From Acheta domesticus (taxonomy: Eukaryota > Arthropoda > Insecta > Orthoptera > Gryllidae): a stretch of 64,000 nt of DNA. The DNA is taken from positions 163,685,125-163,749,124 of the forward strand of contig JAHLJT010008446.1 in assembly GCA_031308135.1 (NCBI GenBank), read 5' to 3'. Positions 12,346-23,761 of the stretch are shown here, piece by piece. The stretch's first letter is position 1. Each line of letters starts with the position of its first letter. Position numbers and translations under genes: made by a program. The notes under the pieces were generated by a model, which ran no database searches, had not been told where the DNA came from, and worked only from the letters and a program-made list of their open reading frames with translations.

Positions 12346-12402
12346 TTTGAATACTTCTTCAGGGGATTGTAATTTCTTTCTTGTTGACGTTTTCCATCTT
12401 TT

Positions 12403-13200
12403 CTAAAGTAAGAATTTTGCTATCACCAGATAATGGTCAGTGTATAGATCGCATCCTCTGTAAGCTTGAACATCCTTCAGCTGTGCCCGTATTTTATTAT
12501 TTATTAATATGTAATCAATTATTGATCTACATCCTCGGACACACCATGGGTATTTGTTTATATCTCCTTTTCTAAAGAAAGTATTTGTGATTTTTAGATT
12601 GTTGGAGGAAGAAAATGTTCTTAGCTCTTTTCCATTTTCATTCAAGTGCTGTTCGCCCTGATTTCCGACAATTCCTGGGATAGGTATAATACCTACTCTG
12701 GCATTAAAATCGCCGCATATTATAAGACCATCGTTCTTGTTCACCTTATCGATTTGCTTTTGTAGCTGGTTGTATGATATTTGTGTTTCTGCCTTCCTTC
12801 CCTCTTCAGGGGCATATACCCCTATCACCGTCAGATGACCTCTATCTACTTTCATTCTTATCATCATTATTCTTTCATTCAGATATGTATAATTCTCTAT
12901 TCTAGATTTCAGTCTTTTGTGAATCAGTATGGTTACTCCAGCTTTTGCTCTTACACCCTGTGACACGCCACTATATATCATTATATAGTTATCTAATTCT
13001 TTTGTTCCTTTTAGTTTCTTCTCAGTCTCAGTTATTACAGCTATTTGTATTTTCCGTTCATTTCGAAGCTTATCTAGTTCTACGTCTTTCATTCCCAGAC
13101 CTCTTACGTTCCATGTGGCTATGTTTAATAATTCTGCAATTTCTTTTCTCTTTTCCTTGGCATGCGTTGGTCGTCGTATGTGACTATCCGGCTTACAGTG
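12403..13200 (-). pseudogene. RTE-like LINE APE endonuclease domain
   Basis: The longest piece (229 residues from the Met at 13092) is a nearly complete APE-type endonuclease. It has an AVITETE motif (metal-binding Glu), IICGDFNARVG (Asp/Asn of the active site) and a TDHYLV box near its end. Homology begins upstream of that Met with NIATWNVRGLG, in the same frame back to a stop near 13218. The usual N-terminal Asn/Trp block is therefore present but lacks an upstream ATG. The domain looks catalytically complete; loss of function comes from the breaks downstream. Confidence 0.82.
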
Positions 13201-13451
13201 AAGATTGCGAGAGATTATTATTCCTTAGTGCGAGTTACCAGCCCACAGCTAAGTAGGCAGACGTCGGGGCTGCCGACTTCAAGCATTCTGCCCTGCTTGT
13301 TTTCTGTCGGGGGCTCTCCCCTAGATGATTGCCTTCACTTCGGCTATGGGTTCCATCTACCCCTCAAGGCGCCTCACGCCATCTTCGCTAAAGATCTTTG
13401 CCGATCCTCTTCAGATGTTGGTGATTTCTTCCGGCGTGGAGGTCCTCTTCT

Positions 13452-13601
13452 GGAGTACTTCTTCGTCTGACCCCTCTCCTTCGACCTGTCCGGCAAGGGA
13501 GGCCCTACCAGTAGCTACGCTACCGCCGGCATAGCTCTCAGGTTCACGGGGGTACACAAGCTCCACCACCAACGTCAAGGTCTTGTACTCCCTAGGTGGA
13601 G
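13452..13601 (-). ncRNA. Candidate HDV-like self-cleaving ribozyme at LINE 5' end
   Basis: Read from 13601 downward, CTCCACC pairs with GGTGGAG (complement of 13561-13567) as P1, and GGAGTAC pairs with GTACTCC (complement of 13452-13458) as P2. ACC and GGT bracket an 8-nt loop and abut P1 as P3. ACCCC and GGGGT form P4 (complements of 13549-13553 and 13470-13474). The joiner before the last P2 strand is GACGAAGAA, with a C followed by GAA as in the HDV catalytic joiner. The order P1, P2, P3, P1', P4, joiner, P2' is the HDV double pseudoknot. P1 starts at the exact 5' nucleotide of the element given by the target duplication, as expected for a ribozyme that trims the RNA 5' end. No covariance search was run. 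Confidence 0.62.
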
Positions 13602-13629
13602 GATTAGGTTTAATTTCTGTAATAGCTGT

Positions 13630-13853
13630 AGTAGGTGAGCTGTAGAAAAGTTACCACAAAAAGTATTGCATTTCAAGATATTTACACGTACATGGATAGC
13701 AAATACTTATTTTATCGTAATGACTGAGGTGTTTAATGTCATCACTGAAATTTTAATGTAAAGTATGCAATGTATGTTTGTGTAATGAATGTACATTTCG
13801 CTTGTTTTTTGAGATTACTTATCATAATTGGACTACGGGACGTTTGTAAATTT
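13630..13853. repeat. Direct repeat unit 1 (~224 bp)
   Basis: Nearly identical to 14705-14937 from AGTAGGTGAGCTG to CGGGACGTTTGTAAATTT. It lies just outside the target duplication of the RTE-like LINE. It has no coding potential and lacks TG...CA ends, so it is not an obvious LTR. Confidence 0.85.
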
Positions 13854-14704
13854 AGTAACACATTTCAGTTCTACTTTAAAGGGACTCAAAATTTGAGAAA
13901 ATATGAAATAAAAAATGTGCAGCTGGGAAGAAGTTGATGCAAAACCGAAAAATCAGTCTGGTTAGAGAGATCAGAAGACCACTAGTACGAGAATGTCTGT
14001 GTCATTCTGTAGCAACACTAGTTTCTTTTTACGCTCTAAAAGCTCTAAAAGTTGCGAGGTTTAGCATTCAGGGAGTCCCACCAACTACGGCCCCCCTTAA
14101 CTTCTAATTGGTTCCCGATATCGAAATGCAGTTTTCAATCAACAATGCGGAATTATGAGGCAAGTACTGAGCCGTAGAGATACTGTCCGAAATATTCTTA
14201 GTTTGTGAGAAATTTAACCATCTGTGGATTATTTAAATGGGTCCATGTATTTTTCTCACTAGCAACAGATAAATCATAAACAGACGAATGCAATGAAGTA
14301 ACAACATATATATTATTTCTGTAAAGAGGCCGAGTTTGATGTCTCTCCTATTTGGCTTCCAGTGAACGGTTTTATACAAATGAGGTACCAAAAAAAGAAC
14401 AAAATTAGGAGTGGAGGAATTTGTATTTTGAATAGATTGCAGGTTTCCTTTATTAATAAAAAGCTACGAAGTTTGCTTTGTTTGAAATTCGTGGCTAGAA
14501 TAGAAACGGGAAGATGGCGTCATGCGCATATTCACAAATTGGCGGGAAGTGCTAGAGTATGATGGCCGAGCTTTGAGAACGTATTGCTTTGCGTTGTGTT
14601 GCGAGTTCTCGGTTGATCTGTAATTGTTAATACCGACGAAATTACGATTATTATCAATTGTAAGTACAATTGTAAGTAATTGAACCCGTGCGATTACATA
14701 GCGC
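13854..14704. other. Spacer between direct repeats, no gene
   Basis: About 850 bp between the two direct repeat units. Short frames on both strands show no recognisable motif. No PBS- or PPT-like site supports a miniature LTR element. Confidence 0.5.
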
Positions 14705-14937
14705 AGTAGGTGAGCTGTAGAAAAGTTACCACAAAAAGTATTGCATTTCAAGATATTTACACGTACATGGATAGCAAATACTTATTTTATCGTAATGACT
14801 GAGGTGTTTAATGTCATCACTGAAATTTTAAAGTGAAGTATGCAATGTATGTTTGTGTAATGTATGTACATTTCGCTTGTTTTTTTGTTTTTTTTAGATT
14901 ACTTATTATAATTGGACTACGGGACGTTTGTAAATTT
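14705..14937. repeat. Direct repeat unit 2 (~233 bp)
   Basis: Second copy of 13630-13853, differing by a few substitutions and a longer T run near 14879-14895. Same orientation, 1.07 kb downstream. Confidence 0.85.
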
Positions 14938-15388
14938 TTGTTGTTTTGTTTTGAACTGACAGGTAAAATTCCTTGATAGACATGTAGGTTAATGATATTG
15001 ATTTGATAATAATAATATTGATGAAACAGGTGAGGTGTATGTTATTTTATTTTGTTGGAAGCTGAATTATTTGTGTCATTAATTATTATTAATTAAATTT
15101 GTCCACAGATTTTTCATCGACAGATAGTTAATAAATATTTATAAATAATTAATAAGTATTTCAGACTCTCTCAATACACAGGTGGAATCAAATTCTTTCA
15201 CAAGTCTGTAGGACTGTCTTATGGAACTTTTCAGACAAATAATGCTTTGTATGGTTGCTGACCACGGATATATTTTCTTGTATATAATTTTAGTCGTCAT
15301 GTAAATTTATTTTCTGTTATTATTTTTTGTTAAATTATTAATATTTTCTCGAATGCAATATCATAATCCAAGAATAATTTCTCTGCTA
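14938..15388. other. No gene recognised
   Basis: AT-rich spacer with AATAATAATATTG-like runs; nothing coding. Confidence 0.6.
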
Positions 15389-15850
15389 TGTTATGTGCTC
15401 TTTGTGTAGAATCCAAGCAAAGACGAGAGCTTCAAAACAAACAAGTTTCTTTATTAACCAACTAGTTACAGTATGGATGTATCCGAGTACAAAGCCTTGC
15501 CGCCGAATATCCAGGAGAGAAGACCAAAAATCGTAGCCGGGTCGCCGATAGCCAGTAGAGGTGCCGAAATGTCCGTGGTCGCCGAAAATCCAGAAGAGTG
15601 GTCCGTAGCCGAAAGCCAAAGTTGTTGCCGCCAGTATCTTCTCCACTTGAATGCCGTACACCTCGCTGTAGACCCGTACTCTAAGCTCGCTCTCCTGCCT
15701 CTGCCGCTCCGGGGCGGGGTCCGGGCCGCTTTATAGCCCGCCCGCCGCGGTCGCTCGCTGACTAGCGTTCCGGGTCGGCGAGCTCGGTGGCGCGCGGCGT
15801 ACAGCTGCGCGCGCGCCAGCTTTAAATGCTGTACACAGCACTTTGTAACA
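15389..15850 (-). mobile_element. LTR-like block, probable solo LTR
   Basis: Begins TGTTATGTGCTC and ends GTAACA (TG...CA). On the minus strand it has a GC-rich promoter-like part and AATAAA near the far end (complement of TTTATTAACC at about 15451). This is the same layout as the better-bounded solo LTR at 57731-58223, with which it shares AAGTTT-TTATTAAC near the left end. The flanks (TGCTA and GCCAT) do not form a target duplication, so the ends are provisional. Confidence 0.45.
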
Positions 15851-16134
15851 GCCATTCTGTACGTGCTTGCGACGCTTTACTGTGATTCCCCATATAGTAT
15901 TTGTGTAAACTCCTCGTGTGCGTTTGGGCGGTTGTGCGGTTCCGTCGCTCAAGGTTAGACCACTTCCCGTGCACCAATCGAGACATACGAAGTGTCATTC
16001 GACGCGTCTCGGTCTCCTGATGGGGAACTAATAATTTGTTTTCAGATTTGGCCATAAAATTTTAAGAAATGTCTAAAAACATGTTTTTTCATGTTTTGGC
16101 GCTGAGATCTTGGTGAGTATGTCGGGAACTAAAC

Positions 16135-16170
16135 CAACGCCACCTAAATATATCTATGTAGGTGGCGTTG
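16135..16170. repeat. Perfect 12-bp inverted repeat hairpin
   Basis: CAACGCCACCTA at 16135-16146 is exactly complementary to TAGGTGGCGTTG at 16159-16170, with a 12-nt AT-rich loop. No poly-T follows, so a terminator role is not suggested. Confidence 0.8.
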
Positions 16171-16196
16171 CTTAAACTCCAATACCAATACCGACG

Positions 16197-16410
16197 TAAA
16201 TGAAGACGAAGAGATGACGTAGATGAAGACGAAGAGAAACACGAGAAAGACGGAAAGAAAGACAGAGGAAAATATAAAGACGTACAGGAAGACATTGAGA
16301 AAGACGAAGAGTAGGACGAAGAGAGATACGAAGAAGACGAAGAGAGAGACAAAGAGGAAAAAGAGACCACGATGAAGACCAAGACGAAGAAGACGAAGAA
16401 GAACACACAA
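16197..16410. repeat. Purine-rich low-complexity tract (GAAGAC/GAAGAG)n
   Basis: About 210 bp of degenerate GAAGAC, GAAGAG and AAAGAC words on the plus strand. The long Ser/Phe/Leu/Val-rich open frames on the minus strand here are an artefact of this composition. Confidence 0.85.
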
Positions 16411-17255
16411 AATGAACTTCACAGAAAATGAACAAAATAAGCCGAAGGCCTATTGAGCTGCCTGGATCAGACGGCCGTGGATGCACATCTCCGAGACGAG
16501 CATAGCCACGTCATCGAGCCGGTTGCTGCGACTGGGCAGTCTGGGTCAGTATTAGGCCTTCAAAATATATCGAGAAGATAATTTTTATACGAGAAATCAA
16601 GGTGAGCCAAGTTACCCGGAGGAGCAACAAATAAATTCTGAATTGCAATCAACGTCATGTGGTTTTCAAATTGATTTTTAAAATATGTGCTACGACAAAT
16701 TGAAAGAAAAACATTCCGAAATATCTCTTGACGAAGTCAAATTTATGAAACCATTACAATACCTAAGTTCAGGAAAGTCAAAGATAAAAATCGTGCTCAA
16801 TATCACAAAAAAGTTGCAAAATTTAAGTGTTTAGTTCGCAACGCTGACAAAACATCTGAACTGAATAAAGAGGACTCTGAACGGAAGTTAGAAAAAAAAT
16901 CAAACAACCGAAGACATTTTAAAGCGCCGGCGATGCCACATTCAGCTAGTATGTAAATATTTGTTTTACGTTAGTATTTTTTGTTTTATCTTTTATTTTG
17001 TCTGTATCTTTTGATTATATCAAGTACTAACTATTGGAATACATATTTTAGTATAATAATGTTTGATTAATATCGTCCTTTGTAATTTCTTATTCATATT
17101 CTTCTTAACATATTTGGATTAATTTCTCCTTTACTATGTCTAGCCTGAAGATGGGGAAAAATTATACCCCGAAACGTCGCTCTGAAAAGCTGTATAAACT
17201 TCTTATGATACATAAACTGTCTGCCTATAAAAACTCTGTGGCCAAATTTAGTTAA
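16411..17255. other. No gene recognised
   Basis: No protein motif. A CTGAAGA (17145-17151), GGGG/CCCC stem and GAAAC (17171) arrangement resembles a hammerhead core; see findings. Confidence 0.5.
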
Positions 17256-17690
17256 CTAGCGTACCCGTGCGAGAACACTCGCAAGTTAAACCCCACCCTT
17301 TCCCCATCAATTTGTCTATTCTTTCCATTAAGAAGGAAAGTTGTTAATGAAACGTGTTTATTTGTTTAAAAAATGTATAAATGTAACTTCTAATGTACTT
17401 ACAGAATATGAAACCAATATAACAATGCAACTGACGTTAGAAACAAATTTTCAATATAGTCTAATTCAGCATTACAGAGAGATGTTCTTGGAACAATTCA
17501 TACTTCTTTAAAAACAATATTTGAAGAAATTATTCAATCTTCCTTGAGAGCTCGCTTTTCGCTTTCCTTCATAGTCACTAAAATATTAGAAAAGAACCCT
17601 TGAGAAAGCCAAGTGAAGTAGTGCGAAAATACCGGATCAGGCAAGTACAACCCTACGCTTTGCAAAATTATTTAACTTTCCTTGATTTGT
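17256..17690. repeat. Dispersed repeat D, uninterrupted copy
   Basis: Starts GCGTACCCGTGCGAGAAC and can be followed through GGAAAGTTGTTAA and a region near 17420-17650. It is the same in order as the two halves at 18293-18384 and 23762-24110. It serves as the reference showing that those halves were once contiguous. Its class is unknown; no ORF. Confidence 0.7.
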
Positions 17691-18292
17691 TATTAGGAAT
17701 AGAGGGGGTTTTGAAGAGTCAGGGTGCCAGCTTGCTGGGGTGCGAAAATTGAAAAATTATTTGTATACTAAAAAGTATTGGATTATTTTCTACGTTCTTA
17801 CGTACCTCAAGAAAAGCAATTCCGAGCCAACAAATAATCAAAATATAACAACAACAAATGATATTTTCACCTAAATATCATTTGTTACCCTTAGTAACAA
17901 TTGAGTAGATTTAAACTTCACTTCAGTACATAGGAATGCTGCTCACACGATGTTTGGTATTGAAATCTTAACGAACCGACACGTTTAATATCAAACGGTG
18001 TTTATTTACAATATGATGTACATACTTGGCGTTGGTGTACATACTTCCAGATACCGCTAGCATTTAAATCGTGCGTTTGGACTGCGATCGTTGCCAGTTG
18101 TCACTTCTATTGTGCTATTCTTTTTATAATTGTAAATTTATTTTTTTTTTAAATTAATTCACGTAGTACTGTGTTCTAGGGCGTTTTGATTTTGTTTTTC
18201 ATTTATTTGCAGCTATATTACTTTAGCTAATTTAAAAAGTTTGTTCTTTGTGTTGTGCCATAGCACAAGTTTTCCCCTACTACCCCCGCGTA

Positions 18293-18384
18293 CCCGTGCG
18301 AGAACTCTCGCATGTTAAACCCAAATTCATCCCTATATTTCTATTTCCATTCTAAGAGGGAAAGTTGTTAACGAAATATCTTTA
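18293..18384. repeat. Dispersed repeat D, copy 2, left half
   Basis: Matches the first ~90 bp of the copy at 17256 (CGTACCCGTGCGAGAAC to GTTGTTAACGAAA). It stops at TTTA, where the pogo-like element begins. 17691-18292 holds no recognised gene. Confidence 0.7.
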
Positions 18385-18789
18385 GGGGAAGGTCGGGTTG
18401 TATCGGCTACCTTAGCTTTAAATATGATTTCTGAATTAAGGTGAGTTAAAATTATTCTTAAAATACACAATATGAAACTTCAATCTCTTACTCACTCTCT
18501 ATCAAAGCCGTTTGGTTTGAAAGTAAAATAATATGACTATTTGGGAATAGTACAAATTGTTGACAATTTGCATGTCTGAAAAGTGGAGGGTGGTAGCGAA
18601 CAACTACGTAAATAATGCTAAAATAATTTTAAGGGCGTTTTTTCAGCAATTAACCCACCGTAGGTCGAGGGGTGAGCGCAGCGCTCACTTTCAAATTTCT
18701 CAAGCCACAATTTTGCATGTATATCTTCTAACGGTCTGTGCCGGCATCTAGCTGTTGGTTGAAATACTGAGAATGAAAGGAAAGTGATA

Positions 18790-20600
18790 ACACGGCTGCT
18801 GGAAACACTCAGTCCGAGATAGAGTGTCGAATGTGTCAGTCTGCGTAAGAAGTGAGCTTTCAGTTTAGAAGTATCAGAAAATCTATCAGATACATGACAT
18901 ATTAGGTTGTCTATAACTTCTATAAACAATCTCTTGTACACATTCTTTTCATTCTCTGTATTTTCTACTCTGGCTCGCTTGATGCACTGAAATTCGCTTC
19001 TTTCTCTGTTGCAACCTTCCCAAAAGCATTCAAAAGAGTCTCGAAACTGCTTCAGATATATCCCAAAATTTTCCATTTTTTTCATGCAGTACATAATATC
19101 ATTGGACTTATTTTGTAAAATTTTAAATAATAAGTCAGAATGAAGAACAATACATGAAAACAAAGTTAAGAAAAAATTAAAGTCAAAGTCTTTCAAAAGA
19201 TTAAAATAGCCACGAGCAGAGCACAGAGTTTCAGCGTCCCAGTCACTTGAATTTTCTGTTATTGAAGCAAATAATTCCTGCAGATCACTCGTATGATTTT
19301 TCACAGTCAGTACAAGCCTGCTGGTGAAATTCCAACGTGTTGGTGCAGCTGATGGCAATCGCTTTTCACTACAGTGTCTAAAGCTTCAATCCGCCTAGTA
19401 TATTTAGAAAAGAATGCCCCTAATCCTGATAAAGAGGCGAAAAATATTCGCACTTCTTTAATACAGCTAGCAGATTGTCCTGAGACTAAATTTAATTTGT
19501 GAGCATAACAATGCACAAATATTGCTTCTTTACAAATCATCTTTAATTTGGCCTGAAGTCCAGCATGTTCCCCTGCCATAACTGCTGCGCCGTCATACGT
19601 TTGCGCTATTACTTTTGTGTCGCACTTGTACGTGCTAATAACTCCTTTTGCATGGTCCAATAATCCAGATGCGGATCTGTCTTTGCTGCAGTCAGTGAAA
19701 TGCAAGAATCTTTCTTGAACGCCATTCTTTGAAACATACCGCAACACGCTTGTGAGTTGCGATTTCATAGTCACATCAGTCATTTCATCAAATATTAATG
19801 CCACAAATTGAGCCTCAGAAATCTCCTTTTCAATTTCTCTGTGCATAACTTCCGCTACTGCCGCAATAATATCATTCTGGACGTCAGATGTTCCACGAAA
19901 CACAGTGTTGCTTTCAATAACAGCTAAAAGTTCAGTATTATAATTACCCAAAAATTTAACAATTTCAATGTAGTTTCCTCGATTATGAGACTCGACAATT
20001 TCATTGTGTCCACGAAACGCCAATCCTAGTTTTCCTAAAAGACAAAACAACTCTGATTATATGAGTCAACGTATCTCTGTTCTTTGAAACTTCTACGTTG
20101 TGACGTTGTACAGACAACCGAAACTGCTCAATGAGACTGCATTCAATTCTTTGTTTTCCAAACAGTTTGAAATTTTTTAGGGATAGGATGTGAGAAACTG
20201 AAGTTTCATGGCGAGCCTGTGCTTTGTGAATATTGTGAAGATCATCAAATCCTCCTTGCGTCCACACGGATTTCTCTTTAGAAAACAATAAACATGGCCA
20301 ACAGAATAATTTATTTGTGTTTCTGCACCCACTTTTCCACGGAACATTCTCGTAGATTTGTGCACGAAAATGTCGTATGAAATTCTTCTTCCCTTTCGAA
20401 CGACACTCAATATGAAGTTCTGGTGTCGGTTTTCCAGTCGCAATATTTTTTATTTTTCCTCAATAGAAAGGCTTGAAAATGCGTTTTGTTTTAAATGTTC
20501 AATTGCACATCCACATAAAGACGGCGATGCTCCATCACCGTATCGAACGACCGGCATGGGCTGCAGCCGCAGCCCCTTCCGTAATGTTCTGGAAGCGCCG
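18790..20600 (-). pseudogene. hAT transposase with TTF zinc finger (ZMYM1-like), truncated
   Basis: On the minus strand the N-terminus near 20600-20290 shows the LKQNAFSSLSIEEK segment and a TTF-type region (CWPCLLFSKEK, GFDDLHN). The best open piece 19307-20050 (247 residues) has LAFRGHNE, SHNRGNYIEIV and the catalytic-region segment FDEMTDV, then CYAHKLNLV. The piece 18618-19358 continues into the helical part. The usual C-terminal dimerisation motif around SCERSFS is missing; homology ends near 18790, next to the piggyBac left end. Frame changes occur near 20010, 20290 and 19330. No hAT termini with an 8-bp duplication were identified. Confidence 0.72.
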
Positions 20601-21249
20601 GCCCGTAGCGCATCCGTCTGCCTACGTAACCTATGCAAGGAACACGTTCGAACAGTTACGAAGGAATCTCCAAAATTTTTAAAAAAGGAGTTGTCAATGA
20701 ACGCTGATACTTACAAGTGCCTTGATGCTCGGTTCACGCTTTATTCACAGTTCTGTAGTCACGTTTCAATCACAGTCCTTAACAAGCAAAATCACTATTC
20801 CATCTGAACCACGGAGGTCTCCTGAGGGCTGCGCTTCTTGTAGCCTCGCACAGGGTACACAATATTTCACGCGCCGCCCGCCCTATTCGAACTATAATAG
20901 CTTCCTCTGACAATCTTCATGGCGAGGAATATACGAAGAAGTGCGTGAAAAACTAGAGACCATGAAAGCCCGGCAAAGTAGAAATTATAGATATTCCAAC
21001 ATTTCATCGAGTTTGATAAGCGGATACTAATACATTTAAAATGTAAAAATTTGTGATGGAAATTCGTAAGGGAAGCGGCGCTTCCAGCGCGTCTATGGAC
21101 GCTACGCCTCTGCCCTCGACCTACTGCGTAAGTCTTTTTTATTACAACATTTTATAATTAGATTATTTATTAAACGTATAGTTTATCACTGCACTTTTTA
21201 AAATTACTTTTGACTTATGTTCTTATGTTCTAAATTTAATTTTAGAAAA
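20601..21249. other. No gene recognised; spacer inside the nested block
   Basis: Leader region between the hAT remnant and the piggyBac transposase. It contains a TIR-like CCCTCGACCTACTGCGT stretch at 21105-21125. Confidence 0.5.
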
Positions 21250-22650
21250 ATGAATCGCTTCGAGGCACAAATTGCACAGTGGTTGCTAGATGAAACTGAT
21301 GAGGAAGTGGATATTGGATTACCTGATGAATTCGAATATTCAGAGGATTCGGACGTAGATAAACCGAATAACAGTGATCATGAAAGTGACAGTGAACAAT
21401 CTGCTGGTGAAGATGAACATCGTGTGCAATATTTAGGAAAGAATCAAACTAACAACGTGGGATGCTTACCCTCCACGTCAACAGACACGAAGGAGGCTCC
21501 GAAATATAATTCTACATCCACCTGGAGTCAAAGGAGATGCTGCAAAAAGTGCTGCCACTGTCTTTGAGGCTTGAAAAGTTTTTTTCCCTGATGAAATAAT
21601 TGAAGAAATAACGATGTACACAAATGACCGTCTCCGCAAGATTCGTGCTAATTATAAGGGGGAGCATGATGTAGTTGATACAAATCCTGTAGAAATAACA
21701 GCGTTTTTTAGGTTTGCTGTGTAATGGTATAGAATAAAAATATTTTCATTGATAGATAGTAGAATGTTCTATACATCAAACATGGAAGTTTACGTGCCTA
21801 ATTAGCCTGCAGGGTACTATTCGCTAGACACCAGACCAAGCTCAGTGGTGAAGAGGCTCACCGAATCTATAAGAAATTCAGGCGCAATGTAACAATGGAT
21901 AATTGGTTTTCGTCCATTCCTCTTACAGTAGAATTGCTTCAAAACAATTTGACTGTTGTGGGAAATTTGAAAAAGAGTAAAGCAGATAGCTACCACCATA
22001 AATTGTAAATACGAAGGCACGGCCAGTAAACAGCAGTTTGTTCGCTTTTCGCGAAGAGTGCAGTGTTGTTTCCTACGTTCCCAAAAAGAGTCGAAATGTT
22101 ATTCTTGTGTCCAGTATGCACGACTCAGATGAAATAGATGAGACTTCCGGTGAAAAAGAGAAACCTACCATTGTGACATTCTATAATCTAACAAAGGAGG
22201 AGTGGATGTCGTTGATAAAATGAAGTCGCAGTACGATGTTGCAAGAGTTTGCTGTCGGTGGCCTCTGAGAATTTTCTTCACACTTCTCGACGTGGGCGCG
22301 ATAAACGCGCAGATAATTGACTATTGCAACATCAACGACAGAATGGCACGCAGGAAGTTCTTGAAAACAGCTGTCATTTGATTTGACAAGGAACCACATG
22401 GTGGCAAGATCTTTGAAGGAATGACTTACGCATTCGGATGAAGAAGTACCTTCGTTTGCCAGAAACACAGAATTCACCTAATCCTGTTCCAAACAAAGAA
22501 AGGAATCAAGTGTGCGTTTTGTCCAAGAAAAAAAATCGGTTCACGACCGTGAGGTGTAATGTCTGCATTTCTCCAATTTGTGGAGAACATACAATAAGTT
22601 TATGTAATCAGTGTCATGGAGTAAATGAAGACAGTGAGAGCACAGATTGA
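21250..22650 (+). pseudogene. piggyBac transposase, broken
   Basis: Starts at the Met at 21250 (MNRFEAQIAQWLLDETDEE), an acidic N-terminus typical of the family. Downstream fragments in changing frames show ITMYTNDRLRKIRANY near 21610-21670, the DNWF box (TMDNWFSSIPL) near 21895-21930 and a VDVVDKMKSQYDVAR box near 22200-22245. The last two hold catalytic Asp residues. The C-terminal cysteine-rich finger (RFTTVRCNVCISPICGEH) lies at 22438-22650. The family is usually ~550-600 residues. Stops, shifts and an internal deletion near 21720-21830 leave this copy without a complete catalytic domain. Confidence 0.75.
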
Positions 22651-23031
22651 TGGAATAAATTGAATATTTAAAACTATAAAATTATTATAATTTATTTGTG
22701 AATGTGATGAAATTTAACATTTCTCAATAATACTAAATTATTTTTTATTAGCTGTCTTAACTTATTTTTTTACTGTAATCAAACCGTTTGTTTTCTTGTT
22801 CTAAAATCTGACGACAATGTAATTAATTAAAAAATACATATTAATAAGAAATAAAATAATTTATACAACAAATATCGAAATAATAACATTACGTTGTGAT
22901 ATATAAACTAATAAAAATGAAATATGAAAAATATACTGTGTTTAACTTGTAAAAGTAGTTTTATTCTCAAGTCAGCACCGCGCTCACCCTCGACCTACGG
23001 CGTGACGCGAATGAGCTTGACCTATCGAGGG
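22651..23031. other. piggyBac 3' noncoding and terminal region
   Basis: AT-rich 3' untranslated region followed by the inverted end, with GCGCTCACCCTCGACCTACG at 22980-22999 and the outer copy GACCTATCGAGGGTTAA at 23019-23035. Confidence 0.6.
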
Positions 23032-23761
23032 TTAATCAAAGATACGTTCACTATTGAGACAAATATTTCATTGCTTAATACAAAGAAAATTATTATTTGA
23101 TTACATGAGAAAAGAACAGTTCTTGAATTTAAAAAAACAAAACTCAACTATTATGTTCAATTTATAGCTTCACAACGTATAATTTTGAAGGGTTTTTCTT
23201 TTGAAATAACCTTCATAATGGCTATCTTCCTATTATTTCTTCCCATTTCCCGCGAATTTTGCCTATAGCTTCCTGAAACCCGGAAAAAATCCACATTTGT
23301 ATTCGAATATTAGCTCCTAAATAACCTGTACACAAGAAATACGGAAAAGTGAAGAGAAGGCGAAGAGTCCAGTATCATCCGATTCTACATTGTCCCGATA
23401 CCACCCGAACGATCCTTATTCTTCAGAAGAATTCAACACAGGTATAAATTGTACAACAACCGTGTACTGCTGTAACGTAACAAATACATCTAAGTAAACA
23501 TACTAGTCACAGTAGAATGTATTTAAGCTTATCCTAAGAAAAGTTTCAAAGTTCCAAAGTTATCTTCGTTAGCATAAAAAAAAACGTAATTGCGTGTCGC
23601 AATACCAAACTGATTGATGTACTCACCTCATACGGCGTATGCAAAGCTAATTCGTGTCCAGGAACACACCGACAGTGCAGCACGTGCTTCCACCAGTGCT
23701 CAGTTCCCTAAACTAATTTTGTCCGATACCACCCGCTGTCCGATATCACCCAAACTTCCCC

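Larger units (their letters stand above)
10336..13601 (-). mobile_element. RTE-like LINE, near full length, 13-bp target duplication
   Basis: The element is bounded by the perfect 13-bp direct repeat GATTAGGTTTAAT at 10323-10335 and 13602-13614. That fixes its length at 3266 bp, normal for RTE-type LINEs. Its 3' end (low coordinates) is a short (GAA)n tail, a microsatellite tail typical of the group. Its 5' end begins CTCCACC, the first strand of the ribozyme-like fold annotated separately. It encodes APE endonuclease then RT on the minus strand, but the ORF is broken by shifts and stops. The related copy at 44715-48228 has the same (GAA)n 3' end. Confidence 0.88.
18650..23035 (+). mobile_element. 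piggyBac-type transposon flanked by TTAA
   Basis: TTAA at 18650-18653 and 23032-23035 bound inverted ends. The left end reads TTAACCCACCGTAGGTCGAG and the right end, in reverse, TTAACCCTCGATAGGTCAAG, with the GTAGGTCGAGG...TGAGCGC block repeated a little further in. A broken piggyBac transposase lies inside on the plus strand. The 4.4-kb span is long because a truncated hAT gene occupies about 18790-20600. A third TIR-like stretch at 21105-21125 (CCCTCGACCTACTGCGT) shows that the interior is rearranged. Confidence 0.7.
18385..23761. mobile_element. pogo/Tigger-like element with terminal inverted repeats, itself interrupted
   Basis: Left end GGGGAAGGTCGGGTTGTATC and right end (reverse complement) GGGGAAGTTTGGGTGATATC form imperfect inverted repeats, each flanked outside by TA. 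The flanks join repeat D at the position where the other D copy is continuous, which supports a TA target site. Without the nested piggyBac it would be about 0.99 kb and has no transposase, so it is non-autonomous. The pogo assignment rests on TA target choice and the end sequence style and is an inference. Confidence 0.6.

Noticed and set aside
16089..16486. Overlapping Ser/Phe/Leu/Val-rich minus-strand frames resembling membrane proteins
   Set aside because: They are translations of a purine-rich low-complexity tract; all frames are open and repetitive.
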